DNA of 64,000 nt from Takakia lepidozioides (GCA_030704615.1 CM060734.1:54018042-54082041), one strand, 5' to 3'; counted from the stretch's first letter, positions 11,720 through 23,579 are shown. Program-made: numbers and translations. The notes: generated by a model from the letters alone, not told the origin.

Positions 11720-12283
11720 ATGTTATGTCATAATTGCAGTTACGAGCCGCCCCTGCAAATTGCAAAACGTCCCGCTGAGGCCATCATGGGGATTCCAGGG
11801 TCTTCCACGGATACCGGGAGAGACGCTGGTAGGGAGAAGAGGCTGAAAATGCTTGAACGGGTTGCAGCTCTAACTATCTCGAAGAAAGGGTACGACCTGC
11901 CTCCCTACGCGGCAGCAGAAGCGCAGGCTCAGGCTAAGCAACCATGGACAGGAATCTCTCAGCAGACACAATGGCCAGCACAGATGAGGGTTGCTGCTCA
12001 ATTTTCTACGGTACGGAACTTTTTTGATAATTCTGCAGAAGAGGGATCGGAAAGCGAGGATCCAACGACCGAGGAAGGCTCCGACGAAGAATATGTTGAC
12101 GAGGTTGTTGGTGAGGAGAGGACTCATAGCCCAAAGATCAGTTTAAGACTTGGCCTCGACTTGCTACCGGGTCCCTCCCCCGCAACAGTAGTTTCTGGGG
12201 TGTTGCAGGACATAGCGTTAGAGTATGGTGAGGACCTTGGTAGTCTGAATGATACGTTGCATTTGCTTTACCCTAAACCCTAA
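11720..12283 (+). CDS. Hypothetical acidic exon downstream of the methyltransferase-like fragment
   Basis: An open frame of 187 codons. It begins near a TAATTGCAG|TTACG acceptor at about 11740 and ends at 12283. The product has a basic start (GREKRLKMLERV), an Ala/Gln-rich middle and a Glu/Asp/Ser-rich block (residues ~112-138), then a short hydrophobic tail. It is probably the last exon of the gene whose preceding exon is at 11.1-11.5 kb: spacing and intron-like AT-rich sequence fit, but frame continuity could not be proved. No domain was recognised. The CCCTAAACCCTAAAC at the end is two telomere-like units, probably by chance. Confidence 0.35.
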   Translation: MLCHNCSYEPPLQIAKRPAEAIMGIPGSSTDTGRDAGREKRLKMLERVAALTISKKGYDLPPYAAAEAQAQAKQPWTGISQQTQWPAQMRVAAQFSTVRNFFDNSAEEGSESEDPTTEEGSDEEYVDEVVGEERTHSPKISLRLGLDLLPGPSPATVVSGVLQDIALEYGEDLGSLNDTLHLLYPKP

Positions 12284-13142
12284 ACACAAAGGGGTTTCTC
12301 TAATGCGCTGAATCATTTAGAAAATATCGTACAATGATATGGGTGTAATTGAATGTTGCGCAAAATTTTACTCCAATGTCGATGTTCAGTCTTCTTAATT
12401 GCATGATCTTTACATCCTCGCCATCCTCCAACCCTTCACATTCCCCTGGTTTGGAATTGCTGGAGTGCTGAGCCTAGTCTGCTGAAGTTATAAATTGTCG
12501 GTCACAAATATCCAAATGAAAAAGGTTAGTACTCTGCTGATTGATATGAAGACCGTTGCCATGACATGCGAGCCGCAATGCCCAAATATTAAACTTATGC
12601 CCATGTGTACACTCCTTCCCTCACAGACAGTCACGCTTCAACAGTGTCCATTTCAAGAACAAGTAGTTTCAACTATGTAGTTATAGACACAACAGGTCCA
12701 GCTTGGGTCCAGCTTTCACTGGGGATGATATAGTCGGTGGCGACCATAACACCTAACATCGCATAAACTTGCCAATTTTGAGGGTGGTGCTATAGTCGGT
12801 GGCGACTACAATAACTCACCTGCAGCCCACGGTGATAGGCATTCCACCTTCTATTTCCGTGGAGTGTTACCACTATGCATTAAGTCGGCAGTTTTGGTTC
12901 CCGACCTCCACCTTAGAGTAGGTTCGGTGTAGGTTCGGGCGAGGGTCGGGAAACTCTACTCATGCTCATGGATTTGCAACCCCCCAATCCTATGACGCTG
13001 CCAGAATGCCAGAGTACAAGTCTGGGAACCTTGGATCATCCAGAGTCCAGCCAGCTTGTTTACGCTTCTTTTAAAGAATTAGCATATCTTGTGTATGTTG
13101 GAATTGCAGGTACTCTTATGAAAACAAAGCTAGGCAACAAGT
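12284..13142. other. Intergenic with two GTCGG-type palindromes
   Basis: No convincing gene. TAGTCGGTGGCGACCATA (about 12730) and TAGTCGGTGGCGACTACA (about 12792) are imperfect members of the palindrome family. A g/c-rich stretch at 12890-12955 repeats GGTTCGG/GGTCGGG motifs. Confidence 0.5.
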
Positions 13143-13932
13143 ATGCCTTGTTGTGACATTCACCATCAATCTGGAGAGGTAGGAGTCAGCCCAATGGCAG
13201 ACCCGACGTCTTCCCTCACGTCTCAGTTTCTGGAAGGAGAGCTCTTGGTGCAACATGGGTGCCCTGGAGTTATAGTTTCATGCGAAAGGGCAGAATGGAG
13301 TGATGAGTTTGACAAGATGTGTGAACATGAAATCAGGCATGAGAGGGATGTTCCGCATTACCATGTGTTTATGGAATGGGTAACTGAAGCACTCAAAATA
13401 GGGTTGGCTGTGTTGGCAGAGTCAGCAGAGGATGACTGGGACAAAAGCTTTTGCCTGGCTCTCATGGGCCACATCCTATCCATGCAATTCGAGGCAAGAC
13501 ACCCATCTGTCCATGTACCAGCAGAAGGGGTGCACATATCTATGGTGAACTGCTCTCGGAAAAAAAGACTGTTTATTCTTGGGATACAAGGACTGCAATG
13601 TCCAAGACCAAACAATGGAGGCAAAGCGAGTCTGGGAGTTGAAAGATGGCTCTGGCGAGGTATGGAGCAGGAACTGTTTTGAGCTTAAAATATTGTGCCT
13701 ACTGAGTGTGCCTTATGACCCTGGAGGAAAGGCTGGTTGTGGTGCAAGCTCAAGGCTGGAGCAAGGGTTTGCAGTCAAGAGATGGCTTTGGCAAATTCTG
13801 GATCAGAAGCAAGCAAGACTTGGAGATTCCACCACATGGAGGGTCTTGGAGGATGAATCATTGCAGATGGAGGTTGGGGTGATGGCCATCATGGTGCGAG
13901 GAGGGAATGTATCTTTGTTGGTGCATTTTTGA
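13143..13932 (+). CDS. Hypothetical protein, two overlapping frames
   Basis: The first frame (ATG 13143, 179 codons, stop 13682) encodes an acidic, probably helical protein (EWSDEFDKMCEHEIRHERDVPHYHVF, AESAEDDWDKSF). A second frame (13579-13932) continues with repeated (V/L)(K/E)(R/D)(W/G)LW elements. The two share the 13580-13680 stretch, suggesting a frameshift or an intron boundary. No domain, transit peptide or transmembrane segment was recognised. It lies between the two uncertain gene models of this 11-18 kb region and may belong to the same transposon-derived gene. Confidence 0.25.
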
Positions 13933-14362
13933 AGGGGCCAACGATGAGCACATCGTGAGGTTGTGTCCCTTCTGTGAACAGCTAAGTCCACTCTCCCTTA
14001 CAACTGCCATCTTCTCGCAATTTCAAAACTCTACATAGAATGGCCATGAGCAAGTGTGTACTCATGGAGTTTATGATCCCAGTAGGGTAGCATGAAATGA
14101 AGGAACCTGAGGTACTACCGATCATCATACAGAGAATCATGACATCCAAAAATTCATTGGGCCTGAAAAAACCAGTATCCTTCTTTAAGGTTGTTCATTG
14201 TCCAGTCGTGAGGTCCTTGGAAGAGTAAATTCTTTCTCTGCAAGCACTGCAGCATAAATAGGCAACCATACAAGAGGGACTTCTTCCCCTCAATCCTACA
14301 TAAGAGATTAGCTCCCTTACAGTAGCCCCCCTACACACCTTGGACTGCCCTATAATGCAAAC

Positions 14363-15881
14363 TTAGCAATACCCCTTCCAACGTTGGGGCTTCTTCTTCT
14401 TCTTTTTGTGCCGAGATTCAACATCTCGGCCAGAAGCACCCTGAACTTCTGACAAGTTGTTGCTGGGCTTGTCAGGAGCGGAATTTTGCGAGCGCAATGC
14501 ATGACCAGATGATGTTGATGGTGAATGTGGGCTGTGTGAGTGCTTGGACACAGCCTTCACAAGCCCGTCTGGTGTAATGGTGTCAACTGCAATTCCATCA
14601 CTCATTAGGATAGGTGTAACGAAAGCACCCTGAACCTGGATTGCTAAGCCAGATTGTTCTGGTATTGTCCCACTCACTTGTCAATTTTTTTTCAGAGCGA
14701 CAATCTTGCTTGAAGATCACATTTCCCCCCCCCCCATTCTCCAACATCACTTTTGAACCATTGTATGATACGACCTTCTTGCTTAAAATTTGAACCTCAC
14801 TACTACTACTACTGTCACTCTCTGATTCAGACTTCTTGGTAGGTGCAAAATCCATACCCTTGCTTTCATGCATCTTTACCTTAACTTTTGTCTCAGGACT
14901 GCACTTCTCAATTTTTACTGTTGCCAAGAGTGGAGGAGGTGCGATTGCCAGGAGTGGAGGTGTTGGCAGAGGTCCCGTCCTTGCATATCCTCCAGTCCTG
15001 GTGGTGATGTACTACCCAAGATTGGGGTGGAAGCCGACCCAATGTTCTCGACTCCTTCAGCAGAGGCTGTTGTGGCGGTGTTCAATGGGAGGCTGTACCC
15101 AGAAGTATTCGGAAGCATGCCATGACCTGCACATAGAAGAATGGTCACATCAAAATTACGGCTGCGCTCCCTATGTTGTACAACCAATCCTAAATCCACC
15201 TACAATTGAAATACTTCTAGGATTTTGGAGGGTGACAACAATACCCTCAAGCTCAGACTCCAGCCAGGAAGGGAATGTCCGTTCATCACTGCTCTTTTGC
15301 CTCTTTCGATGGTGGCGGTGTTCTTTTCTATCACTCCTATGCTTGTGGTCCTTGTGCCTATCTTTCGCCCCTTGAACTGCTACTGGCTCCATGTAGGTGG
15401 GGGGATTTCCCTCTGTAACCATTGTTTGCTCAGGTAATGGTGGAACCACAACCGATTTCCCATCCTTGTTCGTCAATCCCATGTTGACAGCAGCTGTGGC
15501 CGCTGGTAGGGTGATAAGTGTTGGAGCCTATGATAGGATTTCAGTGGGAGGAGGATGAAGCTCAGGTGGCATGTGGATTGCCTTAGGTGAGGCCTTCAGT
15601 CCTGACCTTGGTTGTCCATGCTCTGAGTGGCTGCTGTCTGAATCAGAGCCTGTGGCAGTGTATGAGCTCTTTTCAGATGAATGTGTGGTGACAATAGGTC
15701 CATGTACCAGCTGGGTCTCAGGTTGTATCAGATCATCCCCACCACATAGAGTGTCCTTTTCAAATGTAAGTTGAGCCTGCAACACATTGGTAAGAGGCGG
15801 AATATGAAGCTCAGATGCAACTCCGCTGGAAGCTTCTTGCTTTGCTGGTAATCCATCACCTGCAATTAAATAACAATGCAC
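14363..15881 (-). CDS. Putative low-complexity exons of a minus-strand gene
   Basis: A chain of minus frames (15881-15528, 15482-15171, 14927-14598, 14677-14363) encodes Ser/Lys/Pro/Glu-rich, apparently disordered protein. It includes a poly-Ser/Glu segment (SESESDSSSSSEV), a histidine/arginine-rich block (KDHKHRSDRKEHRHHRKRQK) and a terminal lysine run. Repeated ALPT/TLPPxTEI-like proline motifs and similar composition suggest they belong together as 3' exons of the gene starting at 18004. Exon joins could not be proved and no domain is visible. A C10 run (14727-14736) interrupts one frame. Confidence 0.25.
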
Positions 15882-15899
15882 AGGGTTTAATTATGTTAT

Positions 15900-16440
15900 G
15901 TCATTTCTCAATTCCTTGCAACCATGCCCACTCTCCAGTTATGCCAATCTATGTCAAAGGCTGTGCCCATCCTGAACTGTAATGAAGCCTAAACACCATG
16001 CCATGTTAATGAAATGAAGGAAATGAGATCTATGAAAATGACATCATGGAATGGAAGGGAATGACATTATGACCTGAAAGGAGTGTCCTACATCAAGCAT
16101 GACATTCAATGACATATTATACCATGACAAATTCTATGACACCCATGATACAATGAACCCAATCCCTTACATGACCTGAAGGAACATGAAACTACAAACA
16201 ATGACACAACATGATGGAAAACAACCCTAAGCAACACTCATGACAAGAAATGAGATGCCAGACTTGTAGTACCTGAGGATCTGTAATGAGTTCATGAACT
16301 GGAAAGGAGTTAGAATTCCACACTAACGCCATGACAGCTGGAAAAGACCCTACAGTAAAGGAAATGAAGGACAATGGAAAGGGAGCAGCATGACCCAGCA
16401 GAAAGTGGGGGACCGTCCGGATGATGACGGCTGAAGGGGA
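15900..16440. other. Non-coding, ATGACA-rich stretch
   Basis: The + strand is dense in ATGACA/ATGAAATGA words (for example 16020-16160), giving a degenerate short-period repeat. It is probably intronic to the minus-strand model. No gene seen. Confidence 0.4.
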
Positions 16441-16459
16441 GAAGCCGGCACCGTGCCGT

Positions 16460-16735
16460 CACATTACTACCCCCAAATGGAAATTCGGCACCCAATATCC
16501 AACAGGGGAAGCCCGGATGAAGTTGCCTCGGGCGCAGAGGCCGGCGCGTGTGCGACAGAGAACATCCCCTGGATGGAGATTCGGCGCCGAATTCCCATCC
16601 GGGCCCCCCCAAAGGAAGTCGTGTCGGGGGGTCAGGCCAAAAACTGGCCGGCATAAAAACATCCCCAGATGGAAAAACGGCGCCGAATTTCCATCCGGGG
16701 CGGTTCGGATGCACTCGGGGAGGGGGGAGAGGCCG
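16460..16735. repeat. Three ~105-bp tandem units, each with a long near-palindrome
   Basis: Units beginning near 16465, 16565 and 16665 share a GATGGA.ATTCGGC core, a GCCGAAT.CCATCC return and a CGGGG.GGGAG.GGCCGGC spacer. In the middle unit the 30-bp segment 16571-16600 pairs with itself at 13 of 15 positions around a perfect 14-bp ATTCGGCGCCGAAT centre (16579-16592). Ends of the outer units are more degenerate. The minus-strand ORF across them is probably incidental. Confidence 0.6.
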
Positions 16736-17002
16736 GCAGGCAGAAAAAAAACTGGACTACTCTCATCGATGTCCTTGGAAACAACTGAAATTCATTAACC
16801 ATACCTGGAAAGGGACCAGCATGACTTGCCAGAAATCATATGTCAAAAAAAAAAATCGACTACTGTCATAGCTGACCTTGCATATACCTGATGTTCATTG
16901 CTAACAATCTGGAAAATGAGCAGCATGACTTGCCATAACTCATATGTAAATCTCACTTGAAGTTCAGTCATCCCTGACCTTGCAAACACCTGAAGTTCAT
17001 TG

Positions 17003-18004
17003 CCAACATTCTGGTAAATAAATGAAAAACCCTTTGCAAGCACTAAAACACACAAGAAGGAAAATACCTTTCAGTTCCTGTCGGGCCTTCCTCATTTGCA
17101 TCCACCTTCGTCGTTCTGCAGGCACTTGAACAGCAGCAGGGTTGGCCTTCACTTCAGGATGCATGGGGCTTCCACCATTCAGGATGGAGGAGTTGCCCAC
17201 ATGAAACACGGGCACACTTGTTTGAGCCCTATAGATGCATTCCAAGACAATAGGGGTGATATGTGCATCTGCAGGATAGGGCCACCACATCCCAGTAAGG
17301 ATACCATCCTTCGCAAACAGGACATGCATTCAATGCAATGGTGGCTTGTGGCATTGTCTGGCATGGTGGATGAAGGATGGGCATGGGCACGGTCTTTACA
17401 TGTGTCCCATCCTTCATCTTCTGGATTTGCTCTGCCACACCCCAACAATGCTTAGTCTCAGTTCACACAAACATCCACTGTTACAACCTGAATACAAGGA
17501 GTTGACAAACAAAAAAGTGTACAGACCATATGTCACTACCTCACTATTGCCTAGAAAAATGATCCTATTGCAGTGAACAATATATGTACCGGGATTGTTC
17601 TTGAATCCATTCCGATCTTTTGGGCCCCACAATTTCACACAGTCGGAGTAAGTTGAGTACTCGTCGTTATCTCCAGCAAAGTCTTTTCTAGGGTCCAACC
17701 CTACACTGCACAGCTTCATAACATCACGAAAATACCACAATGGGTATCCCTGGAGACCTACGGTGAAGAAATCAAAATCCGAAGCTAAGACTTTTTCCAT
17801 GATCTCAGGACCTACAGTGTCGTCCATGTCGTCGTTGACATCCATAAAGTCGGTTGGGTCACAACAGACGCAGTCACCACGCCTTTTGCAACTCTCACAC
17901 ACTAGATACTTGCAGACTGTCTTTGTCACGACTAGGCCCCAATAGCAATCTCTCCGTGTATTGAATTGTCGAGCATTCAACCTAAGCGCATATATACGTG
18001 GCAT
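17003..18004 (-). CDS. Putative gene with two Cys-rich zinc-binding-like segments; frame disrupted
   Basis: The first exon begins at ATG 18004 and runs to about 17580, encoding a C-x2-C..C-x-C-C cluster (VCESCKRRGDCVCCDP) and an acidic middle. A consensus donor (NNPG|GTACAT) fits there. An acceptor (GTGTGGCAG|AGCAAA) at about 17440 opens a second exon with CPVCEGWYP..SCRCTYHPYC, i.e. C-x2-C..C-x-C-x3-H-x2-C, a RING/PHD-like spacing. Just after it the frame closes, and the continuation (YRAQTSVPVFHVGN to KARQELKG, donor near 17068) is in another frame, so one indel separates them. I recognise no family securely. Similar Cys-rich proteins occur in transposon-associated genes of seed-free plants. 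Likely a pseudogene. Confidence 0.35.
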
Positions 18005-19560
18005 ATTTCAGCCCATCGCTCCATCAGGACCCCTACGCGCTATAGTCAACTCTGGAGTACTTTTCCCACTTCAGATGTTTCCAGTGAAGATATCGCAGAG
18101 TGCTAATTTGAAAACCCTCACACAACAATCAACCCTGGGCCAAATGTTTGTTGGATCTACAGAAGTAGAATGACTACACTAACATAAGAAGGACCTTTCA
18201 TACTCTGAACACACTATGACTACGTAGGAAAAGAGATGATAAGCATGCACACTGTAGACAGACTGCAGGGAGAAGTCGAAGGACGGTGGTGAAGAGAGAC
18301 GAGTCCAGCAGCAAGGAGTGGAGTCACCGCCCAAAGAACATCTAATTCGGACACTCACGAGCTGCAATGAAGTGTGTATGGGACGTGGCCTGCGATCATC
18401 ATCATCTTCATTACCTAGAGTCGTTAAAATTCATGTCACCTGTAACCACCGGTGGTTGTCATCCCGCGAGCGCCGCGAACGGCATTTTAAGTCTGCTCGA
18501 CTCACATGGACTTAAGAAGACAAGGCTGGCATGCGCTCAAAGATTGGAGGGCTCATTATTGTCGTCTCTCTCACCTTTGTACTCATTTGCATGGAGCTCC
18601 ACTTCAGCTTCCATGGCGGTTGGAGCATGTAACGTACCAGTGTTGTGAAAAAGACTTGCGATTTGGAGCCATACTGCATGTTAGATTTCATAAAAAAAAT
18701 TGGAAGGATTCATTATAACGTCCTAGGATGAAATTTGCAAAAGATCATTGGTCATTATTATATATATGTAATTCTTTTTAAATCAAATTTAATTCAAATG
18801 AAATCAACCAGGAAAAACAATGAATATGTGCATGAGGGGAGGCTCAGGTCATGCAATTTAGTACATAATGCTTTTATATGCTTGGAGCCTTACACTTTCT
18901 CTTAAGACATTGTGTCATTTTGACGAATATTTCATGTCATTTTCGTTGGCGCTCCAAAAGGTGTCATTACATGGAACAAATTGGTTAGATTATTTTCTAG
19001 TAGAGGGTCATTGCACCCAAGGATCCTCTAAGTCCATCATGAAGTAGTACCCAGACATCTAAAGCCTAGATGGAGTCAATGTACATGACAATTAGGGGGT
19101 GTGTACTTTGTATGAGCGGTGAGCATGAGCATGAGCAGAATTAAGCATGAGCAGCCGAATATCCAGGGAATATTCCTTTTTTGCCTAACTTCATTTTCAT
19201 CAGACAATCTCATGGCAACAGACATGGTTGGACACTACAGCCTCTAAGTCAGATTTATCCAGCAGGGTGAAGACTTGCGGTTCCAGGTCCAGGTCCTTCA
19301 GAATCTCTTCTACTGTCTTCTGCCAGGACTTAGCCTGTTTGACAGGTCGGTGGGCGGTACTGTTTCCAAGATATAGAGTCGATTAACTTAGGATATCTGG
19401 TGTTGGACATATGCTGCAGCTGACCCCACCATCTGACCTCCCCCCCCCAACCCATTTTTTTTTCATTGTTGCCCCCTCTCTCCCTCTGTCTCCCTCTCTA
19501 CTGGGAATTGGCAGTTTGCTATCAGTGTTGACTTCTTGTTTTTCTCATCCTCTATTAGGC
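18005..19560. other. Intergenic; nothing supported
   Basis: No coherent coding, RNA or transposon signal. Small features only: GAGCAT repeats near 19120-19160 and a C8 run at 19441-19448. Short ORFs at 18.3-18.7 kb show no domain. Confidence 0.4.
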
Positions 19561-19565
19561 TTTTT

Positions 19566-19745
19566 CATCCATACCGGATGAGCCACCAGGATGGACACTG
19601 AATTACCTCTAGGATGGTTCTTTTGGCCTTTTCATTCCTCCTTTATTGACTCTCATCCATACCGGATGAGTCACCATGGAAGAAAAGAATTACCTCTATG
19701 GAGGTTGCCAACGGCATCCTATTTTTCCATCCATACCGGATGAAA
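19566..19745 (+). repeat. Three copies of a CATCCATACCGGATG hairpin repeat
   Basis: CATCCATACCGGATGA occurs near 19566, 19646 and 19729, each followed by a CACCA(G/T)GG- or CTACCAGGG-like tail and a TTTTTC-rich spacer. The period is about 80 bp. CATCC/GGATG arms flank a 5-nt loop. It is a small degenerate tandem repeat of unknown role, just upstream of a PPR fragment. Confidence 0.55.
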
Positions 19746-19854
19746 AACTACCAGGGTGATAATTTTTCATTCCTCTTTTGACTCACAGAGGTGTTGCACA
19801 TTTTGAACCTTCCAGGCATTGCTGTAGAATATTTATTCCTGTTTTTTTGCAAAA

Positions 19855-20085
19855 GTGCATCAGCATAAAAGGCTCAACAGAGGGAGAGCTGGTGCACTGC
19901 CATATCATCAGAAATGGGATTCAATCCACACAACTCTCTACTCAATACCCCTGTCAACATGCATGCCAAGTGCGAGACCAAGGTGGATGTATAAAATGCC
20001 TGAACTGCATATCATATTTACTTGGAGCAGGGTATTGGTATGGTTGGAGATTTATGAGAAAATGATACAGGAAAGTGTGCTACTG
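19855..20085 (+). pseudogene. PPR fragment
   Basis: Out-of-frame pieces match the first L-S module of the PPR gene elsewhere in the window: a CI.IK.LTEG.LVH.HII.NGIQS segment, then an LYNT..NMHAKC-like stretch and an ETYEKMIQ-like end. Several indels disrupt it and no downstream modules follow. It ends about 90 bp before the chromovirus insertion. Confidence 0.5.
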
Positions 20086-20179
20086 TCATGGTCTGGCAAT
20101 GAAAAATGATCCATTACTCGGTATGCACTGTAGAGAATGCAAGCCATACCATTAGCTCAGTAATCATAAAGACTGATAC

Positions 20180-20902
20180 TGTCGCGGCCCTTTGCCTTGA
20201 GGGCAGGGGGTCGGGACACATCAGGGGCTGCCCCTGTGGTGGGGGCAGCGGCAACGATAGGTATGGGGGGCTGAGGCACCCTTGAGTGCCCAAGGCACTC
20301 AGGGAAGCGGAGGCGCTCACTAGGTGGAGCCCCGCACACCGGGTTGCGGTGGGGGTGGCTCCACAAGGGGTGGTGGTAGCTTAGTGGGACTTAGTGGGGG
20401 TGGCATAGGACTCACCATGGGGGCGGAGACCTCGTGGTGGGAGTCGTGGGGAGTCTTGGGACTCATCACGGTCCATAGGGGCCGTGGTGAGCGGGCCAAG
20501 ACTCACCGCGACTCACACCGGGAGTCGAGGGTTTTCGTGGTGGTTCGCCATAAAATGGCATGGCTGGTTGTGGAACCCCCGCGGACAGCTACAGAAGTAT
20601 ATATAGGGAGTAGTAACCCCGAGAACGGTGCAAGCCCGTTGGTGACCAAAAACTAGTGAGTAAGCGAGGGAGCCGGAAAGCGACCAAAGAGTGGGGAGCT
20701 GTTCCGGACTGCCATCTACCAAAGGGAATTCTCCTAGTCCCAAATAGGTGGAGGGTTTAGAGGGAAGCGGAAGGGGACCGTTATGTCCCGGTGAGCAGCC
20801 GAAACTCCAAGTTGGCCGGCGGCCAGGTTGGGAGTCAGGCGCGCGCATCAAAGCGAGTAACTATGACTTGAAGGGGAGTTTACCGAAGTGAGGTGTGCGA
20901 CA
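20180..20902 (+). repeat. 5' LTR of the chromovirus
   Basis: Starts TGTCGCGGCC and ends GTGTGCGACA, 723 bp, with TG..CA termini and a TGTCGC/GCGACA inverted end. It contains a TATATATA box at about 20598 followed by GC-rich sequence, consistent with a Pol II promoter and R region. Preceded by GATAC. Confidence 0.95.
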
Positions 20903-20904
20903 TT

Positions 20905-20916
20905 TGGTATCAGAGC
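20905..20916 (+). promoter_or_regulatory. Primer-binding site, initiator tRNA-Met
   Basis: TGGTATCAGAGC begins two bases after the LTR end and matches the standard 12-nt complement of plant tRNA-iMet 3' end. This contrasts with the methyltransferase element, which has no tRNA-type site. Confidence 0.95.
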
Positions 20917-20957
20917 TTAGAGTTCAGTACGCGATCGTCCTTGGGATTGGCCTCATC

Positions 20958-23579
20958 ATGGGGTCGGGCAAGCCGAAGCGAAAGCGGAACGGCCCAAAAG
21001 ATGATGATCCCGGTGAGCCCGATGGGGGCGACGTGTCACCGAGGCGGCCGTTTGAGGAAGCGATGAATGTTTCCGAAAACGAGGCCGCTCAGGAACGGGA
21101 GGAATCCGAGGAGTCGGAGCCCGAGGAATCCTTGAGAGCTCCGACAAACCAAGAGATGCCTCCCATGCCGGCAGCCTTTTGGGAAGGGTTGTTGGCGCAG
21201 TTTGGCGGGACGTTGAAAGACGTGTTGAAGGCGGCTAATGCCACTTCCACTAAGGCAAAGTTTAAGGTGAAGCCTAAGGAACCCGGCACCTTCGAGGGCG
21301 TTCGAAACCGGAAGGCACTCAACACCTGGCTCCTGGAGCTAGAGCAGTACTTCCGGGCGGCCAAGTTGAGTGACGAGGATCGGGTGGAAGTGGCTCCCAC
21401 CTATTTGAGGGGCTATGCTCAACAATGGTGGCAGAAACGCCTTCACGACCGAGGCCCAAGCCCGGAAACCTTGAATTGGAGTGGGTTCAAGGAATTGATG
21501 AAGAGACAGTTTGTGCCCCTCAACGCATCCTGGCTTGCCCGGGACAAGATGAGGAATTTGAAGCAAACAGACGACATTCGGGGGTATGTCCAGGCTTTCA
21601 ATGTGCTGTTGCTCGAAGTCGCGGACATGGCAGAACCAGAAATGGTCTTCAACTTTGTGGCAGGACTGGCCCCATGGGCTAGGCGGAAGTTGGAGGAGAA
21701 GCCACCCAAGACTTTGAACGAGGCAATTGAGAGAGCTGAATGTTTCTCGGATGTCCCTAGGGGTGAGAGACAAGGCCGTACGGAGCTGAACCACAAGAAG
21801 ACCCGGCGGGAAGGTGACTCCTCCCGACCGGAAAAGAAGTGGGATAGGCCACGCGGCGAAAATGGCACGTGGAAATCGAAGGGAGGTCCTTCACACGTCA
21901 AGGCGGCACCCGGTGCTTCGAAAGGAAAAGCGGGTGGAGCGGCTTATGGCGGACAGAAGGCGACCTTTGATGGAGTGTGTTTCAATTGCGGGGAGCCCGG
22001 GCACATGGCCAAGAAGTGCACGAAACCCCGGCAATTGAACATGACTCGGGCGACCACGGAGCTGTCAGAAGATACCATCAGTCGCTTGGTGGAAGCGGTA
22101 GTCGCCAGGACTTGCAAGGTAGGCAACTATTCTTGTGAGTTGTATCAGGAAACTGGCGCCCTGCGAAAAGGGAGTCAATTATTGTTCGTGGATGGGATAA
22201 TATCCGGAACTAACGTGTCGTTGTTGGTGGACACAGGAGCGTCGCACTCCTTCATGACGCCGGTGGCGGCGCGAAAGTTGGGACTCCCGACAAGTGACGT
22301 GGGGGCCTCTATTGAGGTGCGTTCTGCCAAAGGAGAACCTCAGTTGGCGACAAGGTTGGCGTTTGATGTTCCTCTTCAACTGGGGAGTTGGGAGGGACGT
22401 GAGAACTTCACTATCTGCGAGATCGATGGAGTGGATCTCATTTTAGGGATGACCTTTTTGAGCAAATCCGGAGCGGTCATAGATGGCCGCAAGAGAGTAG
22501 TCACGCTCCCATGTGGGAATGGTGACGAGGTTTTACGAGTGTCGGAAACGCCCAAATCCGTGGGAGGGCGAATAAACCTTCTGTCAGCAAAGGAGTGGGC
22601 CGTGGAGGAGGCACACGAGTCCCAGTTTTTGCTTTACATTAGAGAAGTGAAAGGAGAAGGCGATGGGGAGCCGAGCCCAGATTGGATCAAGGGGATTTTG
22701 GAGAAATACCAGGATGTGATGCCGGAGGACTTACCAAGCGGCTTGCCACCGCGAAGAGGAGTTGACCACAAGATTGAGGTGATACCGGGAGCGGGACCGC
22801 CTGCCAAGGCGCCCTACCGGTTGAGCCACAGAGAGTTGGTCGAGCTGAAGACGCAGCTCAAGGATCTAATGTCAAAGGGGTACATCCGGCCGAGTAAGTC
22901 ACCTTACGGAGCCCCGGTGCTATTTGCAGACAAGAAGGATGGGACGCTGCGGATGTGTGTCGATTACAGGGCTCTGAATAAGGTGACTATCAAAAACCGG
23001 TACCCTTTGCCAAGGATCGACGACCTCTTCGATCGGTTGGCAGGAGCGAAGTATTTCAGCCGGATCGACTTGCGCTCCGGCTATCACCAAATTCGGGTGG
23101 CAGAAGGAGATGAGGAGAAGACCGCGTGCAGGACAAGGTATGGTTCATATGAGTTTTTGGTGATGCCTTTTGGGCTCACCAATGCACCAGCGACATTTAG
23201 CACGCTGATGAACAGCCTTTTCCAAGAGTGGTTGGATGACTTCGTGATCGTGTACATCGACGACATCTTGGTGTACTCGAAAACAAAGGAGGAGCACCTG
23301 GAGCATCTCAAAAGGGTGTTCCAGAAATTGCGAGAAGGGAAGCTGTATGCCAAAGCTTCAAAGTGCGAATTCGGGGTCACAAAAGTGGAGTTCTTGGGGC
23401 ATGTGATTACACAGGATGGGATCAAAATGGATGACAGAAAAGTGAGGGCGATCTTGGACTGGGAGCCTCCGACTTCGGTCCCGGGAGTGCGATCCTTCCT
23501 AGGACTCGCCTCCTATTACCGGAAGTATGTGAGAAATTTCGCCAAGATCGCGGGGGCCGCTGTCGGACCTTCTGTGTAA
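20958..23579 (+). pseudogene. Chromovirus gag-protease-RT (first part of gag-pol)
   Basis: The first ATG after the PBS is at 20958 ([10 protein letters not shown]). Domains in order: acidic N-terminus; retrotransposon gag capsid ([29 protein letters not shown]); a CCHC zinc knuckle [14 protein letters not shown] at 21979-22020; aspartic protease with VDTGASHSF at about 22226; reverse transcriptase with [35 protein letters not shown] and the active site YIDDILVYS at about 23253; and the [16 protein letters not shown] thumb end. A G5 run at 23552-23556 has one G too many relative to the frame of the following sequence, giving a premature stop at 23579. Apart from that indel, gag and pol form one continuous frame, as is usual for chromoviruses. 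Confidence 0.93.

Noticed and set aside
12268-12288. CCCTAAACCCTAAAC as an interstitial telomere
   Set aside because: Only two telomere-like units; too short to mean anything.
20895-20957. Chromovirus gag start at 20895
   Set aside because: That start is GTG and lies inside the LTR and across the PBS; the first ATG after the PBS is 20958.
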